32,580 bases of DNA from Flavobacteriales bacterium (lineage in GTDB: Bacteria > Bacteroidota > Bacteroidia > Flavobacteriales_D > Sanyastnellaceae), in NCBI GenBank assembly GCA_029242765.1, contig JAQWTJ010000069.1:1-32580 (forward strand), written 5' to 3'. Under the pieces are notes generated by a model that was given only the letters and a program-made list of their open reading frames with translations, did not search any database and was not told the origin of the DNA. Shown here one piece after another: positions 15,540 to 24,100 of this stretch (positions within the stretch are counted from its first letter, which is position 1; each line of letters begins with the position of its first letter). The position numbers were made by a program, and so were the translations under genes.

Positions 15540-16671
15540 GCTGTACGATGCCTTCTGGGGTGATTTCAAATACACGCGGGACGATTCCGGCCTCGCTCAA
15601 AAGAGCGGGAATGCGTCCGAGTGCCGTGTCCGTAAGGATGACTTGGCTGAATGCACTGTTGGAGACGTGGGCCATGAGGGCGCCGGCGCGATGCTGGTCG
15701 ATCTTATCGAAGATGTCGTCTAGCAGCAGGATCGGTGGACGTCCAACCGCGCGTTCGAGATAGGCCACTTGGGCCAATCTAAGCGCTAGAAGAAAGGTCT
15801 TCTGCTGCCCTTGAGAGCCGAAACGCTTGATGGGGCGTCCGCTTAGTGTGCAGCTCAATTCGTCCTTGTGAATGCCGACCGTGGTCCGACGCAAGTGTCG
15901 ATCTTTGGATGTCGCCGCTTCAAGTTGACCGGCGAAGTCGCCGTCAAATAGGCTGGAACTGTATTCGAGGGCGACTTGCTCACGGCCGCCACATAGTTCC
16001 CGATGAAGGCCATCGAATGTTTTAACAAAATCCGACACAAAGTCCTTTCGCGCTTGATGAATATGTTGGGCCAGGGGCACCATACGATCATTCCAAGGCG
16101 CAATTTGTGCGGCATCCCATTTGCGGTTTTCAGCGAAGTACCGCAGCAGATTGTTGCGCTGCAAAAGCAAGCGATTGTAGTCCATCAAGCGGTCGAGGTA
16201 CAGGCGATCGAACGTCGAAATAATCTGATCCATCAAGCGGCGGCGCACCTCACTTCCCCCTTGAATCAACTCGGCATCTGAAGGAGCAATCATCACCACG
16301 GGATACCTGCCGATGTGATCGGCGAGTTTCGCGTACTGCTTTTCATTGCGCTTGAACGATTTTTTCTGGCCCCGCTTTACCGCACACACCACGCGGTCCA
16401 AGACATCATCATCAGCACCACCCCCTTCCAAAGCCGCGTCGGGCAACGAAAACGTTCCGTCGATCACCATAAATTCTGCCCCGTGTCGAATGTTCTGCGA
16501 ATCAATGGGATTGAAGAAACTCTTGCAATTGCCCAAGTAGTGGATCGCGTCTAAAATGTTCGTTTTTCCACTCCCGTTGTCACCCAAGAAACAATTCACG
16601 CCTGAAGAAAACTCCAGACAAGCCTCGCCATGGCTCTTGAAATCAATAAGTTGTAGCTTTTGAAGGTGCAC
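15520..16671 (-). CDS. recF: DNA replication and repair protein RecF
   Basis: 383 residues, close to the usual 360-380. RecF is an SMC-like ABC ATPase that helps RecO/RecR load RecA at gapped DNA. The Walker A GDNGSGKTN (30-38), an SMC/ABC-type signature FGSQGQQKT (284-292) and Walker B ILLLDDIFDKID (314-325) are all present. The N-terminal LQLIDFKSHGEACLEF is the typical RecF/SMC start, and SFFNP (51-55) matches the conserved region after Walker A. The start ATG is 96 bases from the start of the divergent TPR gene. It overlaps the DUF721 gene downstream. In many bacteria recF lies in the dnaA/dnaN cluster; here it is in the Bacteroidota-type recF-DUF721 arrangement instead. Confidence 0.95.
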   Translation of the reverse strand: MHLQKLQLIDFKSHGEACLEFSSGVNCFLGDNGSGKTNILDAIHYLGNCKSFFNPIDSQNIRHGAEFMVIDGTFSLPDAALEGGGADDDVLDRVVCAVKRGQKKSFKRNEKQYAKLADHIGRYPVVMIAPSDAELIQGGSEVRRRLMDQIISTFDRLYLDRLMDYNRLLLQRNNLLRYFAENRKWDAAQIAPWNDRMVPLAQHIHQARKDFVSDFVKTFDGLHRELCGGREQVALEYSSSLFDGDFAGQLEAATSKDRHLRRTTVGIHKDELSCTLSGRPIKRFGSQGQQKTFLLALRLAQVAYLERAVGRPPILLLDDIFDKIDQHRAGALMAHVSNSAFSQVILTDTALGRIPALLSEAGIVPRVFEITPEGIVQHEAQPV

Positions 16672-16741
16672 TGCTCAGTTTGGAGTTGAATTGAAGACGA
16701 AGATGTGCAAAATACGGCGGCATTGCTATAGCTGCTTGGGC

Positions 16742-16749
16742 TATTTTTG
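16742..16749 (+). promoter_or_regulatory. -7 promoter element for the TPR-ribH operon
   Basis: TATTTTTG is a full TAnnTTTG match, with a TTG at 16723-16725 (16-bp spacer). Transcription would start at about 16754, leaving a leader of about 14 bases before ATG 16768. A TTG start codon at 16747 would lie inside this element and is rejected. Confidence 0.55.
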
Positions 16750-16767
16750 CGCACCCATCGGAAGATT

Positions 16768-17451
16768 ATGGCAGATCAGAACCCTACCCCCGAAAATGCG
16801 AACGTCGTTTACGGTTCGCGCACCGAAGAATTCATCAACGAGAACCGTAAGCGTTTTGTTTACGTAATCGGCGCTGTAATCGCTTTGATTGTCTTATCCA
16901 TCGGATACGACGAATTCATTGTCAAGCCCGCTGAGGCTGAAGCCAATGCTGATATGTGGCGCGCTGAACAGTACTTCATGAGTGACTCAACGGATTGGGC
17001 TATGAACGGAGACGGACTCGCCCCCAGCCTGCAAGACATTATGGACGAGCACGCCGGCACTTCAGCCGCCGCTCGCGCTGCATACGAAACGGGCTTGATT
17101 CTTCGCTCTCAGGGGGACTTTACCGCCGCGTTGGATGCTTTTAACAGCGCCGAGATGGACAGCGAGCTCTTTTCTGTGATTGTCGACCTCAACCGCGGAG
17201 ACTGCATGGTGGAACTCGGCGACCACTCCGGTGCCTTGAGTGTTTTCAGTGCCGCCGCCCGTTCGGCCAGTGGCACAACTGGCGCGGACTACCTTGCCCC
17301 CATGGCCTTGTGGAAAGCAGCAACTGTCGCCATCGAACTTGGCGATATAGATGCTGCTGCTTCGAGCCTGAACAGCATCTTAGAAGACTACCCAACTTCG
17401 CCACAAAATGGGGCCGCTACAGGCCTCGCCGCTTCTTTGGGCAACAGCTAA
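16768..17451 (+). CDS. Single-span membrane TPR protein (YfgM-like)
   Basis: 227 residues from the ATG at 16768. A short cytoplasmic N-terminus (1-29) leads into one membrane helix (about 30-47, FVYVIGAVIALIVLSIGY). TPR-like helical pairs follow: AYETGLILRSQGDFTAALDAFNSAE, LNRGDCMVELGDHSGALSVFSAA and MALWKAATVAIELGDIDAAASSLNSILEDYPTS. The layout matches the YfgM-type proteins that in proteobacteria sit at the Sec translocon with PpiD. A similar protein beside ribH and recF is a recurring arrangement in flavobacteria. A role in envelope protein handling is plausible but not shown. Its stop overlaps the ribH start as TAATG (17449-17453). It is divergent from recF. Confidence 0.8.
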   Translation: MADQNPTPENANVVYGSRTEEFINENRKRFVYVIGAVIALIVLSIGYDEFIVKPAEAEANADMWRAEQYFMSDSTDWAMNGDGLAPSLQDIMDEHAGTSAAARAAYETGLILRSQGDFTAALDAFNSAEMDSELFSVIVDLNRGDCMVELGDHSGALSVFSAAARSASGTTGADYLAPMALWKAATVAIELGDIDAAASSLNSILEDYPTSPQNGAATGLAASLGNS

Positions 17452-17954
17452 TGGCCACTGGAGGCCGTCCTGCATTTGACCGCGCTGCTGTCCCCTCGGG
17501 GATGGAGCAAAAGCGCATCGGGCTGGCTGTCGCCGACTGGAACCCTGAAATTACGCACGCCCTGCGCGATGGCGCCTTGGAAGTTTTGAGCGCCGCTGGC
17601 GTCGAGAACCTTGAGGTGCACCCGGTGCCCGGCGCCTTCGAATTGCCGCTGGCCGCATCGTGGCTTCTATCCCATGGCTTATGCGATGGGGTGATCGCTA
17701 TTGGAAGCGTCATCCGAGGCGAAACTGCACATTTTGACTTCGTGTGTTCTGGGGCTTCGTCAGGCCTGATGCAAGTCGGGCTCGAGCACGAGAAGCCGGC
17801 CATCTTTTGCGTCTTGACCGACGACAACATCGAGCAGGCTCGTGCCCGTGCCGGTGGCGCATTGGGCAACAAGGGCGAAGAGGCCGCACTCGCCTGCCTC
17901 GAGATGCTTCAACTCGAAGATTGCTTGCGGAATTCGCACAACGAGGCGAGTTGA
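17451..17954 (+). CDS. ribH: 6,7-dimethyl-8-ribityllumazine synthase
   Basis: 167 residues from the ATG at 17451, which overlaps the TPR gene stop (TAATG). The enzyme condenses 5-amino-6-ribitylaminouracil with 3,4-dihydroxy-2-butanone 4-phosphate, the penultimate step of riboflavin synthesis. Family marks: W30 in the substrate pocket (VADWNPEIT), VPGAFELP (59-66), GSVIRGETAHFD (85-96) with catalytic His94, LTDDNIEQARARAG (122-135) and NKGEEAA (140-146). The other rib genes are not in the window. The N-terminal 20 residues before GMEQKRIGLAV are variable, and an alternative start at M18 is possible but would lose the coupling. Confidence 0.95.
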   Translation: MATGGRPAFDRAAVPSGMEQKRIGLAVADWNPEITHALRDGALEVLSAAGVENLEVHPVPGAFELPLAASWLLSHGLCDGVIAIGSVIRGETAHFDFVCSGASSGLMQVGLEHEKPAIFCVLTDDNIEQARARAGGALGNKGEEAALACLEMLQLEDCLRNSHNEAS

Positions 17955-17957
17955 AAG

Positions 17958-19682
17958 ATGCCCCGACTGGCATCGATCCATAAAATTTTATTGGCTGCAC
18001 TGGCTTTGCGCTTGGTGGCCGCATTGTTCAGTACAGGCTACTTGATGCACGACGACCACTTTTCGGTCATCGAAACGGCGGCAAGTTGGGCCGATGGCGA
18101 GGACTACAACCGCTGGCTGCCTTGGAATCAAGAAGGTGAACCGCGCGTTTACCCCGCCAATTTTACCTACGTCGGATCCCAATTTCTACTGTTCTCAGCC
18201 CTCAAGTGGACCGGCGTGATCGCCCCGCAAAGCCAGATGCTCATCGTACGCATTTTGCACGCGCTCTACTCCCTTTTGATTGTTGTCTTTGGCTACCAAT
18301 TAACTCTCAGGTTGACACGCGGACTGCGTGGTCAATCCACACTTGAGGACCAAAACGACAGACACGGCGTAAAAAGCGTGGCCTTGAGCGTGGCTTGGAT
18401 CTTGGCGCTCGGCGGCCTCTTTCCAAACCTCTCAGTTCGCAACCTCGCTGAAATGGTGTGCATTCCTCCGCTGCTTTGGGGGTTATCAGCCGCCGTCAAC
18501 CAGCAAAAACTCGACGTAAAGTCCATCGTGATCACGGGACTGGGGCTGGGGTTGGCTACGGGATTGCGATACCAATGCGGCCTCTTCGGAGTGGGCCTGG
18601 CCGCTGTATTGTTCGGGCAGAAGCAATTTGGAACCGCCTTGAAAATTGGGGCCTTAGCACTGGTCACGTTTGCCCTGACACAGCTGCCCGATCTTTTCGT
18701 CTGGGGCGAACCCTTCGTTCAACTGCGCGCTTACTTAGCCTACAACGGAAGCCACGCGGGGGACTACCCCACCGGCCCTTGGTACACCTATCTACTGACC
18801 CTACTTGGCCTGCTCATTCCTCCTGTCAGCTTGCTCATCACCTTCGGACTTTTCTACGGACTGTACGCCTATTTCACTTCGCGTTCACCTGCAGACACAA
18901 GACCTGAAACAGACGCAGCCGACAGCTCAAACACAGAGATCAACCGGGACACCTTGGCGTTGTGGCTAAGAATTGCAGTTCCTGCGTTGTTGTTTCTTGT
19001 CGTGCACAGCATCTACGCAAACAAGCAGGAACGATTCATCTTGTCGGTTGTTCCGCTCGTAATTAGCGCAGGTCTGGTGGGCTGGCAGATGTGGAAGAGC
19101 CGCTCAGCGTGGTGGAATGGGAAGCTTGGATTGCATCTTGAACGCTGGTGTTGGCGTGTATTCTGGGGGTTGAATGCCTTAGCTCTTGTGGTCTTCACTC
19201 CCCTCAAAGGGAAATCCGCCCGTGTGGAGGCCATGGACTTTATGTACGCTCAGCAAGCTCAGAATTTTCTCGTGGTTCAGGTGGATGCTGCGCCCATGAT
19301 GCCGAAATTCTATGCCGGCAGTTGGGCGGACTACTATTGGAGCGACCGCAGAGAAAATCCCAGCGGCAAGTCCGGAAAAAAGACTGACATTGATATCCAA
19401 CGACGCGTCATATGCCGAGGAGAAGGGCGACCTTGGCCCGAGTTCTTTCTTTTCGTTGGGGACGAGCGGTTGGCTGAAGAAGTCGCCATCCACAATGAAG
19501 TCTACCCTGGACTGGTCTATGAAACGACCATTCGACCCAGCCTGTATCATCGGACGCTGCACCGACTCAACCCCATCAACGGTGCGGAACGCATCATGAT
19601 TTATCGCACAGACCGCAGTAAAATTTGCCCAGCAAACCTGCAGGCTCCTGTGAAGACAGAAACCCTAGACCAAAACCCATGA
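17958..19682 (+). CDS. GT22-type (PIG-B/Alg9-like) membrane mannosyltransferase
   Basis: 574 residues with roughly 8-10 membrane segments up to about residue 430 and a soluble C-terminal region. GT-C features: the first extracytoplasmic loop carries the acidic pair HDDH (31-34), the usual site binding the lipid-phosphosugar donor or metal, and HSIYANKQERF (350-360) matches the GT22 'HKExRF' motif of eukaryotic GPI and N-glycan mannosyltransferases (PIG-B, ALG9/12). It would transfer a sugar from a polyprenyl-phosphate donor to an acceptor on the outer face of the inner membrane. The acceptor is unknown. It starts 3 bases after ribH and overlaps the M1 peptidase start (ATGA at 19679-19682). 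Other GT-C families are possible, but the two motifs favour GT22. Confidence 0.75.
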   Translation: MPRLASIHKILLAALALRLVAALFSTGYLMHDDHFSVIETAASWADGEDYNRWLPWNQEGEPRVYPANFTYVGSQFLLFSALKWTGVIAPQSQMLIVRILHALYSLLIVVFGYQLTLRLTRGLRGQSTLEDQNDRHGVKSVALSVAWILALGGLFPNLSVRNLAEMVCIPPLLWGLSAAVNQQKLDVKSIVITGLGLGLATGLRYQCGLFGVGLAAVLFGQKQFGTALKIGALALVTFALTQLPDLFVWGEPFVQLRAYLAYNGSHAGDYPTGPWYTYLLTLLGLLIPPVSLLITFGLFYGLYAYFTSRSPADTRPETDAADSSNTEINRDTLALWLRIAVPALLFLVVHSIYANKQERFILSVVPLVISAGLVGWQMWKSRSAWWNGKLGLHLERWCWRVFWGLNALALVVFTPLKGKSARVEAMDFMYAQQAQNFLVVQVDAAPMMPKFYAGSWADYYWSDRRENPSGKSGKKTDIDIQRRVICRGEGRPWPEFFLFVGDERLAEEVAIHNEVYPGLVYETTIRPSLYHRTLHRLNPINGAERIMIYRTDRSKICPANLQAPVKTETLDQNP

Positions 19683-21535
19683 AATTTCAATCTCTTTTTC
19701 TGGCAGGAATTGGCCTCATTATCACCCTGCAAGCGCAAGCGCAATTCCCGGGTTGGCAGCAAGCTGTTGCTTACACGATGGACATCGACGTGGACGCCGC
19801 ATCACACAGCTACGACGGGGAGATGTCGGTGATGTACACAAACAACAGCCCCGATGCCCTGGATCGGATTCCGTTCCATTTGTTCTTCAACGCCTTTCAG
19901 CCCGGCAGCATGATGGACACGCGAAGCCGCAGCATTGCGGACCCCGATCCGAGGGTGGGCTCCCGCATTGCGGCGCTGGCCCCTGACGAGCAAGGATGGA
20001 TTCACGTGCAGAGCGTTAAGGTGTGGGGCCAGGAAGCGGTTTGGGACCAAGGCGAGGACGAGACCATTGGCTGGGTCAGCCTACCTAAAACGCTAAAGCC
20101 CGGCAAGAAAGTAAAAATTGAAATGCAGTGGAATGCCCAAGTGCCGCTGCAAGTGAGACGTTCCGGATGGATGAACGCCCAAGGTGTGGAATTAAGCATG
20201 ACCCAATGGTATCCAAAGGTGTGCGAATACGACCACCACGGTTGGCATTCAAACCCATACATAGGGCGTGAATTCCACGGCGTGTGGGGCGACTTTGACG
20301 TGACAATCCACCTCGACTCAGCCTACACGGTAGGCGGCACAGGCCTCTTGAAGAACCCCAATGCATGCGGGCACGGCTATGAAGCGGAGGGTGAAACTGG
20401 GGAATACGGTGCGGTGATTCATTGGCATTTTATCGCAAAAGACGTTCACGATTTTGCATGGGCCGCGGACCCGGATTTCCTACACCGCACCCGGACGATG
20501 GACAACGGCACCGATTTACACTTCATCTATCAGAACGACACGTCGTACGGCGCTTGGGAAGAATTGCCCGCGATTTGCGAGCGCATTTTCACGTATTACA
20601 ACGCGCACGTCGGCGAGTACCCCTATGCGCAATACACTGTAATTGAAGGCGGTGACGGAGGAATGGAGTACCCCATGTGCACGCTGGTTCGCGGAAATAG
20701 AAGTTTGATGAGCCTGGTCGGCGTCACGGCCCACGAGGCAGCACACGCATGGTTTCAAGGGGTCCTCGCCACCAATGAGAGCCTCCACGAATGGATGGAC
20801 GAGGGCTTCACCTCGTGGATTGAGTCCGAGTTTATGGCCGAAGAGTATCCCAATCCAGAGATGCCCGACCACGGGTGGGCGTACTTGGGCTATTTGAGTG
20901 TGGCGGGCACGGGCAAGGAGCAAGCCCTTTCTACGCACGCCGACCATTACACCACCAACCGCAATTACGGCCTTGCCGCCTACAGCAAGGGGGAGGTTTT
21001 CCTAGAAATGCTCGGCGCTGTGGTCGGTGATGACGTGCGTGATGCAGCGGTGAAGGCCTACTTTAAGGAATGGGGCTTCCGCCACCCTGGGCCGACGGAC
21101 TTCAAGCATGTGGTGGAGGGCTTGAGCGGACTGGAGCTGGATTGGTATTTTCAATACATGGTGCATTCAACAGCCTATATTGATTTCGCAATCGACGAGG
21201 TGCGCGTGACTACAGACTCGACGTTTATCACCTTGTCACGCCCAGGCTCCATGCCCATGCCGCTGGAATTGCGCATCACTTCGGCCAGCGGTGTGTCACA
21301 AGATTACTTAATCCCTATGCGCTTGATGCAGGGGCATCGGGCCTTGGGCGAGGGCGAAATCCTATTGGAGGACTGGCCCTGGACGGAGCCAACGTATCAT
21401 TTAGCCCTGCCGGTGTCCATGCCGGGATTGACCGTGGAGTTGGACCCTGAGCGCAAGTTTGCTGAAACCGAGGGTGGTGATAACACGGTGGCCCTTCCAG
21501 TGGAAGTGTTGCAGTCGTGGAAGGCCAAAAATTAA
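19679..21535 (+). CDS. Secreted M1-family zinc metallopeptidase
   Basis: 618 residues from the ATG at 19679, which overlaps the glycosyltransferase stop (ATGA). An N-terminal signal peptide (MKFQSLFLAGIGLIITLQAQAQ) directs export. The M1 catalytic site is intact: HEAAH (352-356), with the third zinc ligand E375 exactly 18 residues after the second His (in DEGFTSW). The GAMEN-like exopeptidase motif is altered to GGMEYP (327-332, preceded by GGDG), so specificity may differ from classical aminopeptidases. The N-terminal half is a beta-rich M1 domain. It probably trims peptides outside the inner membrane. No sorting signal is seen at the C-terminus. It lies in the same run as bioY and a second M1 enzyme. 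Confidence 0.9.
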   Translation: MKFQSLFLAGIGLIITLQAQAQFPGWQQAVAYTMDIDVDAASHSYDGEMSVMYTNNSPDALDRIPFHLFFNAFQPGSMMDTRSRSIADPDPRVGSRIAALAPDEQGWIHVQSVKVWGQEAVWDQGEDETIGWVSLPKTLKPGKKVKIEMQWNAQVPLQVRRSGWMNAQGVELSMTQWYPKVCEYDHHGWHSNPYIGREFHGVWGDFDVTIHLDSAYTVGGTGLLKNPNACGHGYEAEGETGEYGAVIHWHFIAKDVHDFAWAADPDFLHRTRTMDNGTDLHFIYQNDTSYGAWEELPAICERIFTYYNAHVGEYPYAQYTVIEGGDGGMEYPMCTLVRGNRSLMSLVGVTAHEAAHAWFQGVLATNESLHEWMDEGFTSWIESEFMAEEYPNPEMPDHGWAYLGYLSVAGTGKEQALSTHADHYTTNRNYGLAAYSKGEVFLEMLGAVVGDDVRDAAVKAYFKEWGFRHPGPTDFKHVVEGLSGLELDWYFQYMVHSTAYIDFAIDEVRVTTDSTFITLSRPGSMPMPLELRITSASGVSQDYLIPMRLMQGHRALGEGEILLEDWPWTEPTYHLALPVSMPGLTVELDPERKFAETEGGDNTVALPVEVLQSWKAKN

Positions 21536-21545
21536 GGACAGCACG

Positions 21546-22097
21546 ATGTTCAGAGTCGAACTTCAAAGGGGATTGGGGCGCTGGAGCGACTTGGCCGGGG
21601 CGTTGTTTACGGCCTTGACCTTGGCACTGCTTGCGCCCATCACACTCGACTTTCGGGCGGACCTCCCCATCACGCTGCAGTCGTTGCTGGTGCTTTGGCT
21701 GCCGTGGGTGATGGGCTGGCGCGCAGGGGCGGCGGGCGTAATTGGCTATCTGGTTTTGGGGGCCGCCGGAGTCCCTGTGTTTTCAGGTGGCGCCGCAGGG
21801 CTTGCGCCATTGACCGGGGTGACCGGTGGGTATTTGCTAATGTTTCCATTGGCCGCCACCGCCGTGGGCTTGTGGGGCGAACATGTGCGGAGCCTAAAAT
21901 TCTTGCACACGGCTGCAGCCATGATTGCAGGTCACGCCTTGATTCTTGCCGGAGGCCTATTCTGGCAGTACCAAATTGCACCTCCCCAACACAGCCCTTT
22001 CGAGCTCATTCAAATGCTCACCCCTGCCATTGCCGTCAAATCATCCCTTGGCCTTCTGCTCACCGTACTGGTATCGCGGGTCATTTCTCATACCTAA
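21546..22097 (+). CDS. bioY: BioY biotin transporter, ECF-type S component
   Basis: 183 residues from the ATG at 21546, 10 bases after the preceding stop. About six hydrophobic segments cover the whole protein. BioY hallmarks: LPITLQSLLVLW (40-51), GAAGVIGYLVLGAAGVPVFSGG (61-82) and GLAPLTGVTGGYLLMFPLAA (85-104). BioY binds biotin and imports it, alone or with the ECF ATPase/T subunits, in the inner membrane. No ecfA/ecfT or bioMN gene is in this window, so it is either a solitary BioY or shares a remote energising module. It lies between two M1 peptidase genes. No biotin-responsive site is evident, because transcription seems to start far upstream. Confidence 0.9.
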   Translation: MFRVELQRGLGRWSDLAGALFTALTLALLAPITLDFRADLPITLQSLLVLWLPWVMGWRAGAAGVIGYLVLGAAGVPVFSGGAAGLAPLTGVTGGYLLMFPLAATAVGLWGEHVRSLKFLHTAAAMIAGHALILAGGLFWQYQIAPPQHSPFELIQMLTPAIAVKSSLGLLLTVLVSRVISHT

Positions 22098-22107
22098 ATT
22101 GCCCCAC

Positions 22108-24006
22108 ATGTTTCGCATCTTTCAACTCGGCCTGTGTGTTTTGGGCCTGATCGGATTGGCCTTTTCGCAAACCGGTTGCAGCAGCTCTTCGACCCAAGAA
22201 TCAACTGAGCAAATTGTTCCACACGCCATCATCATCAACCAAGTCATGGACCATCACAGTTACAGCCGTCCCGAAGAGGCGCGCGTCACCCACCTCGAAT
22301 GGGACGCTCATGTGGATTTCGACAGCCGCACCATCACGGCCACGGCCACTTACACGGTTGAAGCGGCCGAAGATGCCGAGCGCATACTGTTCGACACCCA
22401 CGACTTAACCGTTGCATCGGTCACCGTCGACGGGAAAGACGCAACGTTCAACTTGGGCGCTGCGCGCGAATTTTTAGGCCAGCCCTTGAGCATTGATTTG
22501 ACGGGAACTGCAAAGGAAGTGGCCATCACCTACACGTGCAGCCCTGGAGCCGACGCCTTGCTTTGGGTGGAAGGCGACGAGGAGCACCAGCCCTTCCTCT
22601 TCACGCAGAGCCAAGCAATTCTAGCGCGCACCTGGCTGCCATGCCAAGACAGCCCCGGCATCCGCTACACGTACAACGCACAAGTGCAAGTGCCCTCTGG
22701 GCTCATGGCGCTGATGAGCGCGGAAAACCCAACTGAAAAGTCAGCCGACGGCCGCTACAGCTTCTCCATGAAGCAGGCCATCCCATCCTATCTCATGGCC
22801 TTGGCTGTTGGTGATGTGGAGTTCCGCGGTGTGGGAGAGCACACTGGCGTATACGCGATTTCCGATTTGATTGAAGCTTCGGCCTACGAATTTTCAGAGC
22901 TCGACGCCTTGCTTCACGCCGCTGAGAACCTTTATGGACCGTACGCTTGGGAGCGCTACGACCTGCTGGTTCTTCCCCCTGCTTTCCCATTCGGCGGAAT
23001 GGAAAATCCGCGTTTAACATTCGTCACACCCACCATCATTGCTGGGGACCGATCGCTCGTATCACTAGTAGCCCACGAACTCGCCCACAGCTGGTCGGGA
23101 AATCTGGTGACCAACTCCACGTGGGATGACTTTTGGCTCAACGAAGGATTTACCGTGTACTTCGAGCAGCGCATCATGGAAGATGTCTACGGCCGGGACA
23201 TCTCAGAGATGTTGGTCACGCTCAGCTACCAAGGCCTCGTGGACGAAGTCGATGCCATCATGGATGTCAACCCAGATGACACGCATTTGAAACTGCACTT
23301 GCAGGGCAGAAACCCCGACGATGGCATGACGGCCATCGCCTACGACAAGGGCTACTTCTTCCTGCGCCTGCTGGAGGAAACTGTGGGCCGCAACACCTTT
23401 GACGCCTTCCTGCGCGGCTATTTTGAAGCCCACGCCTTCAAGGTCATGGACACGGACGGTTTCATCGAATACCTGAACGCGCACCTGCTCACCGACGAGC
23501 GGCAGCGGACGGCCGTGAATCTAGACGCTTGGATTTTCGGGGCGGGGCTACCTGCCAACTGCCCCGAAGTGAAGAGCCGCCGCATCGAAGGTGTGGACGC
23601 CGTACTGATTGGATGGTCTCAAGGCCTGATGCCAACCGAGCAATTGCCTTGGGAGAGCTGGCTCTACCAAGAGCGCTACCGATTTTTGTCCAACCTCCCC
23701 GACGATACATCGGCCGACCGTATGGCTGAACTCGACATCAAATGGGGGATTGGCTCAACTGGAAACAACGAAGTCCTTTTTGCTTGGCTGGAGCAGTCCA
23801 TTCGATCTCAATACCAGCCGGCTTACCCGCGCATGCGACAATTCCTTATCGAAGTGGGCCGCCGTAAATTCCTTACGCCGCTATACAAAGCCCTGAAAGA
23901 AACGGGTCAACTGGACCTTGCTCGCGAAATCTACGCAGCAGCTCGCCCGGGGTACCACGCCGTGGCCACAGGCACTATGGACGACCTCCTCGGCCCACCC
24001 GAGTAA
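22108..24006 (+). CDS. LTA4H-like M1-family zinc metallopeptidase, lipoprotein
   Basis: 632 residues from the ATG at 22108, 10 bases after bioY. The N-terminus (MFRIFQLGLC...SQTGCSSSS) is a lipoprotein signal with the cysteine at 24, unlike the preceding M1 enzyme. The exopeptidase motif is the canonical GGMENP (296-301), the zinc site is HELAH (323-327), and E346 is the third ligand (WLNEGFTVYFEQ). Sequence around TLVSYQ-like and YDKGYFFLRLLEE, plus the C-terminal helical domain (about 480-632), fit leukotriene-A4-hydrolase/aminopeptidase B relatives. It likely hydrolyses short peptides at the cell envelope. This is the last gene of the six-gene run; no clear terminator was found before the convergent T9SS gene. 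Confidence 0.9.
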   Translation: MFRIFQLGLCVLGLIGLAFSQTGCSSSSTQESTEQIVPHAIIINQVMDHHSYSRPEEARVTHLEWDAHVDFDSRTITATATYTVEAAEDAERILFDTHDLTVASVTVDGKDATFNLGAAREFLGQPLSIDLTGTAKEVAITYTCSPGADALLWVEGDEEHQPFLFTQSQAILARTWLPCQDSPGIRYTYNAQVQVPSGLMALMSAENPTEKSADGRYSFSMKQAIPSYLMALAVGDVEFRGVGEHTGVYAISDLIEASAYEFSELDALLHAAENLYGPYAWERYDLLVLPPAFPFGGMENPRLTFVTPTIIAGDRSLVSLVAHELAHSWSGNLVTNSTWDDFWLNEGFTVYFEQRIMEDVYGRDISEMLVTLSYQGLVDEVDAIMDVNPDDTHLKLHLQGRNPDDGMTAIAYDKGYFFLRLLEETVGRNTFDAFLRGYFEAHAFKVMDTDGFIEYLNAHLLTDERQRTAVNLDAWIFGAGLPANCPEVKSRRIEGVDAVLIGWSQGLMPTEQLPWESWLYQERYRFLSNLPDDTSADRMAELDIKWGIGSTGNNEVLFAWLEQSIRSQYQPAYPRMRQFLIEVGRRKFLTPLYKALKETGQLDLAREIYAAARPGYHAVATGTMDDLLGPPE

Positions 24007-24100
24007 CGCCCATAATTCGCACAAGGCGCGGTCCATTGCTAAGGCCCAGCTCCGTTGTTTTCTCAATGTAGATTTTGCCGCGAATCTGCAGCCCTGCGCT

